64,000 nucleotides of DNA from Chryseotalea sanaruensis (GTDB taxonomy: Bacteria > Bacteroidota > Bacteroidia > Cytophagales > Cyclobacteriaceae), in NCBI RefSeq assembly GCF_003990915.1, contig NZ_BHXQ01000003.1:62001-126000 (forward strand), in the 5' to 3' direction. Shown here piece by piece: positions 9,643 through 17,651 of this stretch (the stretch's first letter is position 1; each line of letters opens with the position of its first letter). The notes below the pieces were generated by a model. It made no database searches and was not told the DNA's origin. It worked only from the letters and a program-made list of their open reading frames with translations. A program made the translations under genes and the position numbers.

Positions 9643-9831
9643 CTAATTTTTAACTTCGTCTCCACCATCATCGTCTCTCTTTTTGTCTACTCTTTCAATC
9701 CTTACTTCTTTGTCCATGTATCTCTCTCTATTGTTATTCAAAATATTTCCCATTATTCCCATTCCAAATGCGGCTAATATTAAAAATATGACCATTACTA
9801 AAAGTCGCAGTCCTTCCTTAACCTTTTTCAT
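9643..9831 (-). CDS. Small single-helix membrane protein, function unknown
   Basis: A 62-residue protein with one membrane helix (about residues 9-31, LRLLVMVIFLILAAFGMGIMG) and a highly charged tail rich in R, K, D and E. A basic N-terminus suggests the tail faces outside. It matches no family I recognise. It lies about 95 bp downstream of the 9927 gene on the same strand, so the two may be co-transcribed. Confidence 0.5.
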   Translation of the reverse strand: MKKVKEGLRLLVMVIFLILAAFGMGIMGNILNNNRERYMDKEVRIERVDKKRDDDGGDEVKN

Positions 9832-9926
9832 TTAACAAAAATTATTCCGGTCAAAAACCCGGATTGTTCCAATGTATTTAAGAAGTGAGCCAAGTTTGTA
9901 TTCAACTTTGGCTTGTGTGGGAAGAA

Positions 9927-10325
9927 TTATCCCAGGATGTAGTTCATTTTGAACTCTTCAGAACTCTCAGTTGCGTAGTAGATTAAGAAACCGTCTTGTT
10001 CATTTATTGGCAACTCTTTGGAAATACTTTTAAGCTTTACCGTTATTCTCTTCTCTTCATGATTTAGAAAAGAAATAAAGTCTTCTGGATGGCTACTTGG
10101 AGGTGTCAGTAAAAAATGAAGCTCGTTGAATACTTTTTCCAGCTTAACGACTCTTTTAAAATTTGCACGCCTGACTTCGCTTAACTCAGTTTTAGTAGGT
10201 TCGACATTTAAAAGTCGAGAATCAGCAGCATACCCAGAAAAAGCAATTAATCCAAAAACTAAAATTGACTTTGCCAGCCATTTTAATGGATCACTTATTT
10301 TTAATATATGCTTCATTTGTTTCAT
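9927..10325 (-). CDS. Hypothetical protein with N-terminal membrane anchor
   Basis: A 132-residue protein with a basic N-terminus and one hydrophobic stretch near residues 15-33 (KWLAKSILVFGLIAFSGYAA), which may be a signal peptide or anchor. The remainder is an unremarkable alpha/beta region with no motif I recognise. It lies 30 bp downstream of the thioredoxin-like gene at 10356 on the same strand, which suggests one transcript. No function is assigned. Confidence 0.5.
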   Translation of the reverse strand: MKQMKHILKISDPLKWLAKSILVFGLIAFSGYAADSRLLNVEPTKTELSEVRRANFKRVVKLEKVFNELHFLLTPPSSHPEDFISFLNHEEKRITVKLKSISKELPINEQDGFLIYYATESSEEFKMNYILG

Positions 10326-10355
10326 TACGCTTCTAACTTATTTGATCCAATCAAC

Positions 10356-10895
10356 CTATTTGGATGCGTAAGGAGATTTGTATTTAGTTTCCCACTCGTT
10401 CCACTTTATGTTTTTATAGTGACCTTCCCCAATAAACTGAGCTATCTTGTGAAACTCATCAGCTTTTCTATAGCCCGGTAATGGTTGAATCATACTAAAA
10501 TCTTCCGCCAAAAAAACCACTGTCGGATAACTCATCTGATTATTAAGAAGCGCAGCCGCTAATTGATGATATCCTTTACTGCCACTGGGTACAAACTTGA
10601 AGGTGGTACCCGAAAATACTACATCTTCCCGCTGCTCGGCATCAAATTTAACAGCATAAAATTTTTCATTAAGCAGTTTGGCCACTTGTGGCTCACTGAA
10701 GGTATTCTTATCCATTACTTTACACCAGCCGCACCAATCTGTGTAAACATCAATAAAAATTGGTCTCTTCTCTGTTTTTGATTTCTCTATTGCCTCCTCA
10801 AATGTTAGCCATTGAACGGGGCCTTCTACCGTTTTAAAAGCGGTTAGAGCCATGATCAGTGCAATTGAAAAGGAAGTTAACAGAAGCTTTTTCAT
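10356..10895 (-). CDS. Exported thioredoxin-family protein
   Basis: A 179-residue protein with a signal peptide (MKKLLLTSFSIALIMALTAF). The thioredoxin fold has the active site C55-G-W-C58 in DVYTDWCGWCKVMDKNTF and a distal cis-Pro region SYPTVVFL. The CGWC site and the FEEAIEKSKTEKRPIFIDVYTDWC entry resemble the DsbD-gamma/DUF255-like thioredoxins that reduce or oxidise periplasmic disulfides in Bacteroidota. The partner is unknown. It heads a probable minus-strand group with the two small membrane-associated genes downstream. Confidence 0.85.
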   Translation of the reverse strand: MKKLLLTSFSIALIMALTAFKTVEGPVQWLTFEEAIEKSKTEKRPIFIDVYTDWCGWCKVMDKNTFSEPQVAKLLNEKFYAVKFDAEQREDVVFSGTTFKFVPSGSKGYHQLAAALLNNQMSYPTVVFLAEDFSMIQPLPGYRKADEFHKIAQFIGEGHYKNIKWNEWETKYKSPYASK

Positions 10896-11170
10896 GTGTT
10901 TATATTTTTTTTGCTTAAGGTCACATGCAATGGCTATAACACTCAGTTTCGATTGGCGCAGAGCATTTACATAGGCATTTCATAAGACGCTATTTCTTTC
11001 AGAACAAATTTAAGCATAAAGAAAGTTCTACCAGCATATATACCCTGTAACTAGAGGCTGTAACCTTCGGCTAGTTGTCCGGTAATGATTGTACAATTTT
11101 AGTTTGCAGCGTTCAAAAATGAACAGTTAAAGTTGCAAATTAGGCTAAAAACGCAGAAAATAGACTTGGC

Positions 11171-11395
11171 ATGGACTTAGCAAAGCATCGAGCAATGAAA
11201 GAGAGCATTTCCTTACGTAACCTTCTTCTACTTGCCGGAATACTGGTTGCTTTGATTGCGGCATCGCTACTGCTTTCTGGTACTATTAGCTTTACCGCTT
11301 ATTTACCCACTCCCAAACTGCCTGCGGTAGATACCCTTAAAACAGCAAAGATTTTTGTTGATAAGATCATCAACGCCATTTATGCATCTCGATAA
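11171..11395 (+). CDS. Possible small membrane protein
   Basis: A 74-residue frame from ATG 11171 with one strong membrane helix (LLLLAGILVALIAASLLLSGTI, about residues 18-39) and a short polar tail. Its 3' end overlaps the convergent YkgJ-type gene by 16 bp. The hydrophobic profile is protein-like, but nothing else confirms it. A second ATG lies eight codons in. Confidence 0.4.
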   Translation: MDLAKHRAMKESISLRNLLLLAGILVALIAASLLLSGTISFTAYLPTPKLPAVDTLKTAKIFVDKIINAIYASR

Positions 11396-11955
11396 GCGTA
11401 ATAGGACAGAACATGTTCAATAGCCCTGCGCATTGCTTCATTAATTGGATAAAAATTTTGGGTTAAATCCATGTCGATAGCATGAAGTTGCATGTAAAAC
11501 TGATTCATGACAGGAATCTCCCCTCCTTCTGTTACTAGTTTTGCTGCTCGATCATAGTTTGCTGTTTGCTCAGTCTTTATTATCTGACAAGTAACATAGT
11601 CTTTTTGATTATACTTATTGGTCCTGGCTGAGTATCCAAACAATCGACAAATCAATCCGCGATGCACATACTCAGAACATAGACCAGCACCGCTTTGCGT
11701 GGGATTAAGGATGAGACAAATAGAGGAATCTGATTGTTTCAATTTTTCAAGCCAGACTAAAGCCTGATCTTTTTTATAAAGGTCAAAAGCGAAAGGAAGA
11801 AATTCTAAGGTGGTTGCTTCTATATCTGATTTATAACAACACTTGCCGCACCCGAATTTGCAATGCAAATCTGTCGTTTGCTGAAACGCTGCTATCTCTT
11901 GATCCAGTTTTTCAAAAACTGCTACAACTTCCCTAACCTTATCATCCAAACGCAT
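11380..11955 (-). CDS. YkgJ-family cysteine cluster protein
   Basis: A 191-residue protein from ATG 11955; a TTG two codons upstream is less likely. The N-terminal cluster C32-x3-C36-x2-C39-C40 (HCKFGCGKCCYKSD) and later cysteines in SGAGLCSEY, LICRLFG and VTCQII form the YkgJ/UPF0153 pattern, thought to bind a metal, probably zinc or an Fe-S cluster. The biochemical role of the family is unknown. The chain has the normal family length. It lies immediately downstream of the MGMT-like gene on the same strand. Confidence 0.8.
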   Translation of the reverse strand: MRLDDKVREVVAVFEKLDQEIAAFQQTTDLHCKFGCGKCCYKSDIEATTLEFLPFAFDLYKKDQALVWLEKLKQSDSSICLILNPTQSGAGLCSEYVHRGLICRLFGYSARTNKYNQKDYVTCQIIKTEQTANYDRAAKLVTEGGEIPVMNQFYMQLHAIDMDLTQNFYPINEAMRRAIEHVLSYYAYRDA

Positions 11956-11969
11956 GCACAAAAGTACGG

Positions 11970-12440
11970 TTATTCCTTCTTCACTGGTTCTTTACTTATA
12001 CCTTCTTTTTTTCGCTGTTGAATTACAAGGTCAGGACCAAAGGACAGCTTTTTATTCAGCGGTGATTTTTCTTCTACAACACGCCAAAAAGGAGCTACAC
12101 TTTTTAAGACCTTACCAGCTGTTAGTTGTTCGTGGGCAGCCTCAGCCACAATGCGTAGAAAAATACCTGTTGTAACCGGGCAAGTGTATTCTGCCCTATA
12201 CGCCAAAGCAAGGTCTTTGCGCATGGTCTGTAAACTTATTGCTTTACCTTTTGGTACAGACCTTATATAACCATCGATTATTTTAGGTGTTGCAATAAGC
12301 ATCATGGAATTAGCCGGCATATCGGCAAAATCCTTTTCGAGGCGTTTTACTTGTTCTGACTTACTATCATCATTTACTTTATCTGTCCAGCTTTTCCCTT
12401 TAGCTGGCTTCAACCTTGAAGTCGTTTTAGCTTTTTTCAT
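11970..12440 (-). CDS. MGMT-like (alkyltransferase-like) protein
   Basis: A 156-residue protein. The segments SVPKGKAISLQTMRKDLALAY, CPVTTGIFLRIVAEAAHE and APFWRVVEEKSPLNKK follow the pattern of a Bacteroidota family annotated as MGMT family (KVPKGKLxTIxxIR, CPITTGIFxWI, TPYWRTL). Methylguanine methyltransferases use a PCHR cysteine; here the equivalent site reads PFWRV with no cysteine, so direct alkyl transfer is unlikely. It may bind alkylated bases like ATL proteins. This assignment rests on remembered family patterns. The 5' end overlaps the RibD/DHFR-like gene by 14 bp, indicating translational coupling. Confidence 0.6.
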   Translation of the reverse strand: MKKAKTTSRLKPAKGKSWTDKVNDDSKSEQVKRLEKDFADMPANSMMLIATPKIIDGYIRSVPKGKAISLQTMRKDLALAYRAEYTCPVTTGIFLRIVAEAAHEQLTAGKVLKSVAPFWRVVEEKSPLNKKLSFGPDLVIQQRKKEGISKEPVKKE

Positions 12441-12936
12441 AATGAAGCATTACTAAACCTGTTGGATAACGCTGAACATGTGTTAAACGAAGATACTTTC
12501 TTTTTGAAAGATCTTGAAAAAGTGGTTTACCGGCACCCAAAACAACGGGGTGAACTGCCAGCCGAAACTCATCTACCCAGTCATTTTCCAAAAAAGCAGT
12601 TAGCAATTCAGCTCCACCAAAAAACCAAATGTCTTTTCCAGGCGTCTGTTTTAGGTTACTTAATCTTGCAGATAGATCGTCTGGCCATATTTCAACATCA
12701 TTAAAAGACAGGTCTTTGCACTTTGAACAAACAATGGTTCTGAATTTTTGAAATGACGTGTCTCCCGTTTTCAGTAACAACTCGTAACTTTTTCTTCCGT
12801 AGAGAATGGTATCAATATTTGCTAAGAAATCTTGCATTCCATAATCCTGATCAGTAAAGCACCAATCGTATTCACCATTTGTGCCCTCGATAAATCCATC
12901 CAAACTAACTGCTAACTGTAAAATAATTTTTCTCAT
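12427..12936 (-). CDS. Dihydrofolate reductase-family (RibD C-terminal domain) protein
   Basis: A 169-residue protein with the RibD_C/DHFR-like fold: MRKIILQLAVSLDGFIEG at the start, ILYGRKSYELLL, IWFFGGAELLTAFL and VLGAGKPLFQDL. Members are probable NADPH-dependent reductases, but the stand-alone Bacteroidota forms (YyaP/YwjB-like) have no proven substrate. It overlaps the MGMT-like gene by 14 bp and lies one base from the HMA-like gene, giving a compact operon. Confidence 0.87.
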   Translation of the reverse strand: MRKIILQLAVSLDGFIEGTNGEYDWCFTDQDYGMQDFLANIDTILYGRKSYELLLKTGDTSFQKFRTIVCSKCKDLSFNDVEIWPDDLSARLSNLKQTPGKDIWFFGGAELLTAFLENDWVDEFRLAVHPVVLGAGKPLFQDLSKRKYLRLTHVQRYPTGLVMLHYEKS

Positions 12937-12937
12937 C

Positions 12938-13162
12938 TCAATCTTCTAGTTCTATACAATCAAAACCCGATTCATTTAAAATAAAAATGGCTAACTCCGC
13001 TGGCACCTCTGTTGATTTAATCCTTAAAATACGGTCACAATCATCAAGGGCAAAATTCCAGTTGCCACTCCCCGCTGCTCTGTTAAGTACAGGGGCGAGT
13101 TCTTTTACAGCATGCTGTGAAGCAACAGATGTTTTAAATACCAGAACATTTGTGTGTGTCAT
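12938..13162 (-). CDS. Small HMA-fold-like protein
   Basis: A 74-residue protein reading as a single beta-alpha-beta-beta-alpha-beta domain (NVLVFKTSVAS, KELAPVLNRAAG, WNFALDDCDRILRIKST, LNESGFDCIELED). It resembles small Bacteroidota proteins with a heavy-metal-associated-like fold, but the CxxC metal site of true HMA domains is missing. Metal binding is therefore doubtful. It ends one base before the RibD/DHFR-like start, so it is probably co-transcribed with it. Confidence 0.6.
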   Translation of the reverse strand: MTHTNVLVFKTSVASQHAVKELAPVLNRAAGSGNWNFALDDCDRILRIKSTEVPAELAIFILNESGFDCIELED

Positions 13163-13168
13163 ATAATT

Positions 13169-13270
13169 TTATTGAATATTTAAAAAATAAGCTGCAAGCA
13201 ATCCTGCAACAATACCAATGAATAGCAATAGACTTCTAAAAGTTTGTTGTGATGAAAGTTTACTTTCCAT
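13169..13270 (-). CDS. Possible 33-residue membrane peptide
   Basis: A short frame from ATG 13270 encodes 33 residues with a polar N-terminus and one membrane helix (LLLFIGIVAGLLAAYFLNI). It ends 6 bp before the HMA-like gene on the same strand. The spacing and clean hydrophobic helix suggest a small first gene of that operon. Its size makes chance coding possible. Confidence 0.35.
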   Translation of the reverse strand: MESKLSSQQTFRSLLLFIGIVAGLLAAYFLNIQ

Positions 13271-13335
13271 TTTCAAAAAGTGATCTAAGTTTACTCGGAA
13301 AAATCGTTTAAACAGTATTCAATCTTGTTTGAAAT

Positions 13336-13716
13336 CTATTGAAATGAGATTGGATGCACATTAAATGAAAGTGGCAGTACTGTATCAAAATTTATCATAT
13401 CAGACATGCGTTTAACAGTCTCATCATCAGCTGATTTTGCATAGGCTTCTTCGAAATGTTTTCTGCTTTGCCACCGTAACACATCAATCCATGTGCTGTC
13501 GTTTACTTTGCCTAATTCACGGCTAACGAAGCCCGCTTGTTTTTGTAAAAAGGCACCCACTTCTTTATTAACCAAACTAAAGTCATCGTCTGGTATGTTG
13601 CTATTTAGCCGAAACGTCATAATTTCAACATGTTCAACCCCAGGTTCAGGAACTGCGCAAGAAAAGCAGGCGCAGAGAAGTATCAGTAGTATGCTTGTCC
13701 TCATTTTTGTATTCAT
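13336..13716 (-). CDS. Lipoprotein with antibiotic-biosynthesis-monooxygenase-like domain
   Basis: A 126-residue protein with a lipoprotein signal (SILLILLCACFSC, lipid Cys near residue 20) followed by a dimeric alpha/beta-barrel-like domain: VEIMTFRLN, LQKQAGFVSRELGKVNDSTWIDVLRWQSRKHFEEAYAK, split by short loops. The middle is typical of ABM-fold proteins (FxxxxGF..R, W..DxxxW). Most ABM proteins are cytoplasmic enzymes or stress proteins, so lipid anchoring is unusual. An ATG at 13704 is an alternative start. Confidence 0.65.
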   Translation of the reverse strand: MNTKMRTSILLILLCACFSCAVPEPGVEHVEIMTFRLNSNIPDDDFSLVNKEVGAFLQKQAGFVSRELGKVNDSTWIDVLRWQSRKHFEEAYAKSADDETVKRMSDMINFDTVLPLSFNVHPISFQ

Positions 13717-13818
13717 TATTTGAACACGAAATAAATACCCACCACTGTCAACAGTATGGCAACAGCAAAACTGACATTCAAAAAAAGTAAAAGTTTTTAT
13801 CTAAACTGGCTAACGAGC

Positions 13819-14796
13819 TCAAGAATCAGCTGGCTGAAGTTCTTTGACCTTGCCGTAATGTGAGAATAGTTCTTCGGTAAGTTCTGACATGATGTGTTTA
13901 AGCTCTTCAGGCTCCTCAATGGTAGCTGCGCTGCCATAAACCAACAACATACGGGCAATGTAAATAAGGTTGTCAATCAAAAATACAATTTTGATGCGAT
14001 CACCCTGATCTTCCTGCGAGAAAGAACCATAGACTTGCCGGCCTTTTAGCATGCCCTTATCAAAACAAACAACGGCTTTAATGAGGCCTTCGTGCATTTG
14101 TCCCATGGAGGTCATGTATTCTTTTAAAGACAAAAGATTTCTATTTTCGACAGGTTTTTCCGTGTTTACAAGACTACGAATGCGGTCGGCCCTGAAATCT
14201 CGATAATCATTTCGTAGACGACACCAGGCTATTAAATGCCATGCGCTGCTATAATAAAAAATGCCAATGGGCTCCAGCTCCCTACTTGTTAGCTCTTGCT
14301 TATTATTGGTATATTCAATTACAAGTACTTGCTTTTTCACCACAGCTCTTTGTATAGTGGTTAAAAAATTGTCAGGAAAATTACCCGAGGGTTGTTCTTC
14401 ATTGCGAGGTCTCTCAAGTACCTGCACAAGATTTTGAAGACTTTCTAAATGATCCTTTTCAGATTCATGTAATACTGCTTTTATCTTATGCAAGGCTGAA
14501 TCAAAGGATGTTTGTACGGACTTATCAGTTAGTTTTTCAACCAATTTACCTGCCAACATCATAGCGCTTGCCTCATCTTGCGTAAACATAACTGGAGGCA
14601 AATGGTAACCGTCCACAATAAAATAGCCCTTACCCGCCTCAGAGCCTATGGGCACACCTGCTTCCATCAAAGCCTTTACATCTCTATAAACGGTTCTTTG
14701 ACTTATCGAGAAACGATCAGCCAGTTCTTCGGACTTAACCACCCTTTTGGATTGCAGGTGAATGAGGATAGCGGTTAGTCTGTCGATGCGATTCAT
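13819..14796 (-). CDS. YafY-type HTH-WYL transcriptional regulator
   Basis: A 325-residue protein. An N-terminal winged HTH (residues 1-60, RLTAILIHLQSKRVV...FSISQRTVYRDVKALMEAGVPIG) is followed by a WYL domain at about 160-230 (VLVIEYTNNKQE, LEPIGIFYYSSAWHLIAWCRLRNDYRDFRADRI) and a C-terminal WCX-like region. WYL regulators bind nucleic-acid or nucleotide-type ligands and often act locally. It is divergent from the SprB-repeat/cytochrome gene and upstream of the lipoprotein gene at 13336. Confidence 0.92.
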   Translation of the reverse strand: MNRIDRLTAILIHLQSKRVVKSEELADRFSISQRTVYRDVKALMEAGVPIGSEAGKGYFIVDGYHLPPVMFTQDEASAMMLAGKLVEKLTDKSVQTSFDSALHKIKAVLHESEKDHLESLQNLVQVLERPRNEEQPSGNFPDNFLTTIQRAVVKKQVLVIEYTNNKQELTSRELEPIGIFYYSSAWHLIAWCRLRNDYRDFRADRIRSLVNTEKPVENRNLLSLKEYMTSMGQMHEGLIKAVVCFDKGMLKGRQVYGSFSQEDQGDRIKIVFLIDNLIYIARMLLVYGSAATIEEPEELKHIMSELTEELFSHYGKVKELQPADS

Positions 14797-14873
14797 GTGT
14801 TAAATTTAAGAGATTGTTCAGACTACGTAAACTCTCAGCAATTTTTCTTGTTCTTTGTATAAACGATTCTCTC

Positions 14874-15680
14874 ATGAAAAGGATTTTTTCTCCACTACTG
14901 GTATTTATACTCATTGGCTGTACCAGTAAAGACATTGCAGGGCCATTTGATTGCACATCAACCTCTATTACTGTTGATGTAGTAGCAATCAACAATGCAA
15001 GCGCTTGTAATACCAATGACGGAAGTATCTCTGTAAGTGCTATTGGCGGTAAAGGACCTTATCAGTTTAGTGTAAATGGAGGTGCATTTTCGGATAACAC
15101 CCTTTTCCAAAATCTTGGAGCAGGATTATACTCAATAGAAGCTAAAGATGCGAACGGCTGTTCCGGTTTTTTAAACCCATCAGCACAAATCAGCATTCCT
15201 AACTCCACCTTGAATGCTACTGCCACCACTGTACAAGATAGTAATTGTATTAACGATAACGGATCAATATTGATTAGTGCAACTGGTGGCACTCCACCCT
15301 ACACTTATAAACTTGGTAATGGTACGTTCACTGAAATTCCTTCATTTAGTAACCTTGCATCAGGAAGTTATACCATTATGATTCGTGATAGTGATGGTTG
15401 TTCCTTCTCACTTAACAGGCAAGTGGCCAGAGGTGATACTGGTATTAGCTGGTCAAACGAAATCCAGGATATTATTGTCACAAATTGTGCAGTAAGCGGG
15501 TGTCATAATGGAACTCAATCACCCAACCTTAGTAATATATCCGGAGTACAGGCCAATAAAGAAACTGTAAAGTCAAGAACAGGAAATGGTACCATGCCAC
15601 CAGCCGGGAGAACAGATTTAACAGCAGAACAGATTAAAAAAATTGCCTGCTGGGTAGATGACGGAGCAAAGAATAATTAA
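14874..15680 (+). CDS. Lipoprotein with SprB-like repeats and a c-type cytochrome-like motif
   Basis: A 268-residue protein from ATG 14874. The lipobox LIGC directly follows the signal helix, which favours this start over the upstream ATG at 14814. Two SprB-like repeats follow (NDGSISVSAIGGKGPYQFSV..., NGSILISATGGTPPYTYKL...), each ending in a GLYSIEAKDANGC-type segment. The last 80 residues carry C205-x4-C210-H211 (NCAVSGCHNG) and a distal MPPAG with a conserved Met, then CWVDDGAKNN. This pattern is common in exported Bacteroidota heme proteins with CX4CH. It probably sits on the cell surface or in the periplasm. The electron partner is unknown. Confidence 0.75.
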   Translation: MKRIFSPLLVFILIGCTSKDIAGPFDCTSTSITVDVVAINNASACNTNDGSISVSAIGGKGPYQFSVNGGAFSDNTLFQNLGAGLYSIEAKDANGCSGFLNPSAQISIPNSTLNATATTVQDSNCINDNGSILISATGGTPPYTYKLGNGTFTEIPSFSNLASGSYTIMIRDSDGCSFSLNRQVARGDTGISWSNEIQDIIVTNCAVSGCHNGTQSPNLSNISGVQANKETVKSRTGNGTMPPAGRTDLTAEQIKKIACWVDDGAKNN

Positions 15681-15753
15681 CAATAGACCTCTTAGCTTAA
15701 TGTGAGTACATAAATATTTAGTATTTTCACTCAAATTAAAAGAGCCACCTCCT

Positions 15754-17649
15754 ATGCGAACAGACCGGATCAAAATCCTGTTGGTCTTTTCTATTATTCT
15801 TACTGTGCTGTCCGGCATCATTACCTACTTTGCCGTTATTGAGAGCCGGAAACGGGTAGATCTGGTTTTACATTCTTATTCTGTACTTGAAAAAAGTGAG
15901 GATTTATTGTCCATGGTTAGCACTGCAGAGTCTGGACTCCGAGGTTTTATACTCACCAAAGATTCTACCTTCTTAGATAATTATAGTGTTGCCAAGAATC
16001 AGTATAAGGCTTTAGTTGAAGATTTGAAAAAACTTTGCCTGGACAGGCCAGGGCAGCTTAAAATTGTAAATAATGGAATTGAGCTTTATGTATCCTATAA
16101 GATAAGGCAACTTGCTATTGTTGGCACAATATCACAACAATACGGCTTACAAAAAGCAATAGATTATTCATATGCAAGAAAAGATTCTTTAACGATTAAT
16201 AATCTCAAAAACGCTATTCAAGACTTTAATAAAAATGAAGAAATACTTCTTGACGAGCGTCTGACAGCACTGAACCAGACGCTTGCAACTCAAACCAAAA
16301 TCAGATACCTGAGTTTTTTTCTAATTGGTCTAACCTTAGTATTCGCATACATTACAATCAATGAAAAACAGAAAAAAAACAATGAGCTAATAGATACGCT
16401 TAATAAATCCAATGCAGTACTGGAGCAAAAAGTAAAAGAAAGAACCCTAGAACTTGATAGAAAAAATACAATCGTTAATGAGCTTAATGCAGAACTTCAA
16501 AAAAGTGTTGAGCAGATTCAGGCCTTCTATGAATCGTTACAATTAAAAAATCGAAAAACGGAAGATGCATTGATTGAAGTTAAAGATCTTTACGACAACG
16601 CACCATGTGGTTATCATTCCGTTGACCAGGAAGGTAAGATTGTGCGAATGAATAGAACTGAATTAGAGTGGCTAAACTATTCTGCAGATGAAGTTATTAA
16701 CAAACTCGCTTTCACTGATTTGGTTACAACAGAATCGGCAATTCTTTTCTCAAGACTTTATCCTGAGTTTAAAAAATCTGGCAGCATTAACAACGTAGAA
16801 TTTGAACTCAAGAGAAAAGACGGTAGTACTATACCAATTGTACTCAGCGCAACAGCTATTTACGATGAAGCAGGCAATTATTTAATGAGCCGTTCTACCG
16901 TTTTTGATATTTCCAGAAGGAAGGATCTGGAACAAAAAATAATAAAAGTAAATGATGCACTGATTCAACTTAATGTTGAAAAGGATCACTTTCTTGGTAT
17001 TGCTGCACACGATTTAAAAAGTCCACTTAACAGTGTGCTGGGATTAATCAACCTACTCAAACATGAGGATAGCCTTAATGAAACTCAAAAGGAATACCTA
17101 TCTATAATGGAGCGTTCCTGTATAGGCATGAAAAGCTTAGTAAGCAACCTACTTGACATCAATAGAATAGAACAAGGAGGAGCAGCTTTACAAAAAGAAA
17201 AAATTGAGATTAGCCATTTATTAAATACACAAAAGGATATATTCAAGGATGTGGCATTGCAAAAAGGAATAAAACTTACTTTAGAAGATCAGACTCAGAA
17301 TATGAGCGTGCATGCAGATAAAGATGCCATGAACCGCATACTCGAAAATTTGATTTCTAATGCACTTAAGTTCTCCCCCGCCTCCACTCAAGTGAAACTA
17401 GAGGTTAGCGAAGTACCAACTCATGTAAAATTTAAGATAAAGGATCATGGACCTGGCATCAGTAAAAATGATTTACCAAAATTGTTCGGGAAATTTCAGC
17501 GATTGTCTGCCCAACCTACTGGCGGAGAAAGCTCATCAGGTTTAGGGCTTTCTATTGTTAAGGAATTAGTAGAGTTAATGAAAGGAAAAATTCGCGTGGA
17601 GACAATAGAAAATGAGGGTACTACCTTCATTGTTGAAATTCCAAAATAA
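15754..17649 (+). CDS. CHASE3-PAS sensor histidine kinase
   Basis: A 631-residue protein. TM1 (about residues 8-28) is followed by a periplasmic CHASE3 domain (SVLEKSEDLLSMVSTAESGLRGFILTKD, again read in parts), TM2 near 186-204, a coiled coil, a PAS domain at about 280-390 (LYDNAPCGYHSVDQEGKIVRMN), a HisKA domain with phosphoacceptor H419 in AAHDLKSPLN, and an HATPase with NLISNALKFSP, DHGPGISKND and GLGLSIVKELV. All catalytic boxes are intact. No response regulator is adjacent, so it is an orphan kinase. The signal is unknown. Confidence 0.93.
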   Translation: MRTDRIKILLVFSIILTVLSGIITYFAVIESRKRVDLVLHSYSVLEKSEDLLSMVSTAESGLRGFILTKDSTFLDNYSVAKNQYKALVEDLKKLCLDRPGQLKIVNNGIELYVSYKIRQLAIVGTISQQYGLQKAIDYSYARKDSLTINNLKNAIQDFNKNEEILLDERLTALNQTLATQTKIRYLSFFLIGLTLVFAYITINEKQKKNNELIDTLNKSNAVLEQKVKERTLELDRKNTIVNELNAELQKSVEQIQAFYESLQLKNRKTEDALIEVKDLYDNAPCGYHSVDQEGKIVRMNRTELEWLNYSADEVINKLAFTDLVTTESAILFSRLYPEFKKSGSINNVEFELKRKDGSTIPIVLSATAIYDEAGNYLMSRSTVFDISRRKDLEQKIIKVNDALIQLNVEKDHFLGIAAHDLKSPLNSVLGLINLLKHEDSLNETQKEYLSIMERSCIGMKSLVSNLLDINRIEQGGAALQKEKIEISHLLNTQKDIFKDVALQKGIKLTLEDQTQNMSVHADKDAMNRILENLISNALKFSPASTQVKLEVSEVPTHVKFKIKDHGPGISKNDLPKLFGKFQRLSAQPTGGESSSGLGLSIVKELVELMKGKIRVETIENEGTTFIVEIPK

Positions 17650-17651
17650 TC

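Noticed and set aside
13717..13797. Hydrophobic minus-strand segment between the lipoprotein and WYL genes
   Set aside because: It reads as a single membrane helix ending FVFK, but has no ATG or GTG start at a sensible place, only a weak TTG.
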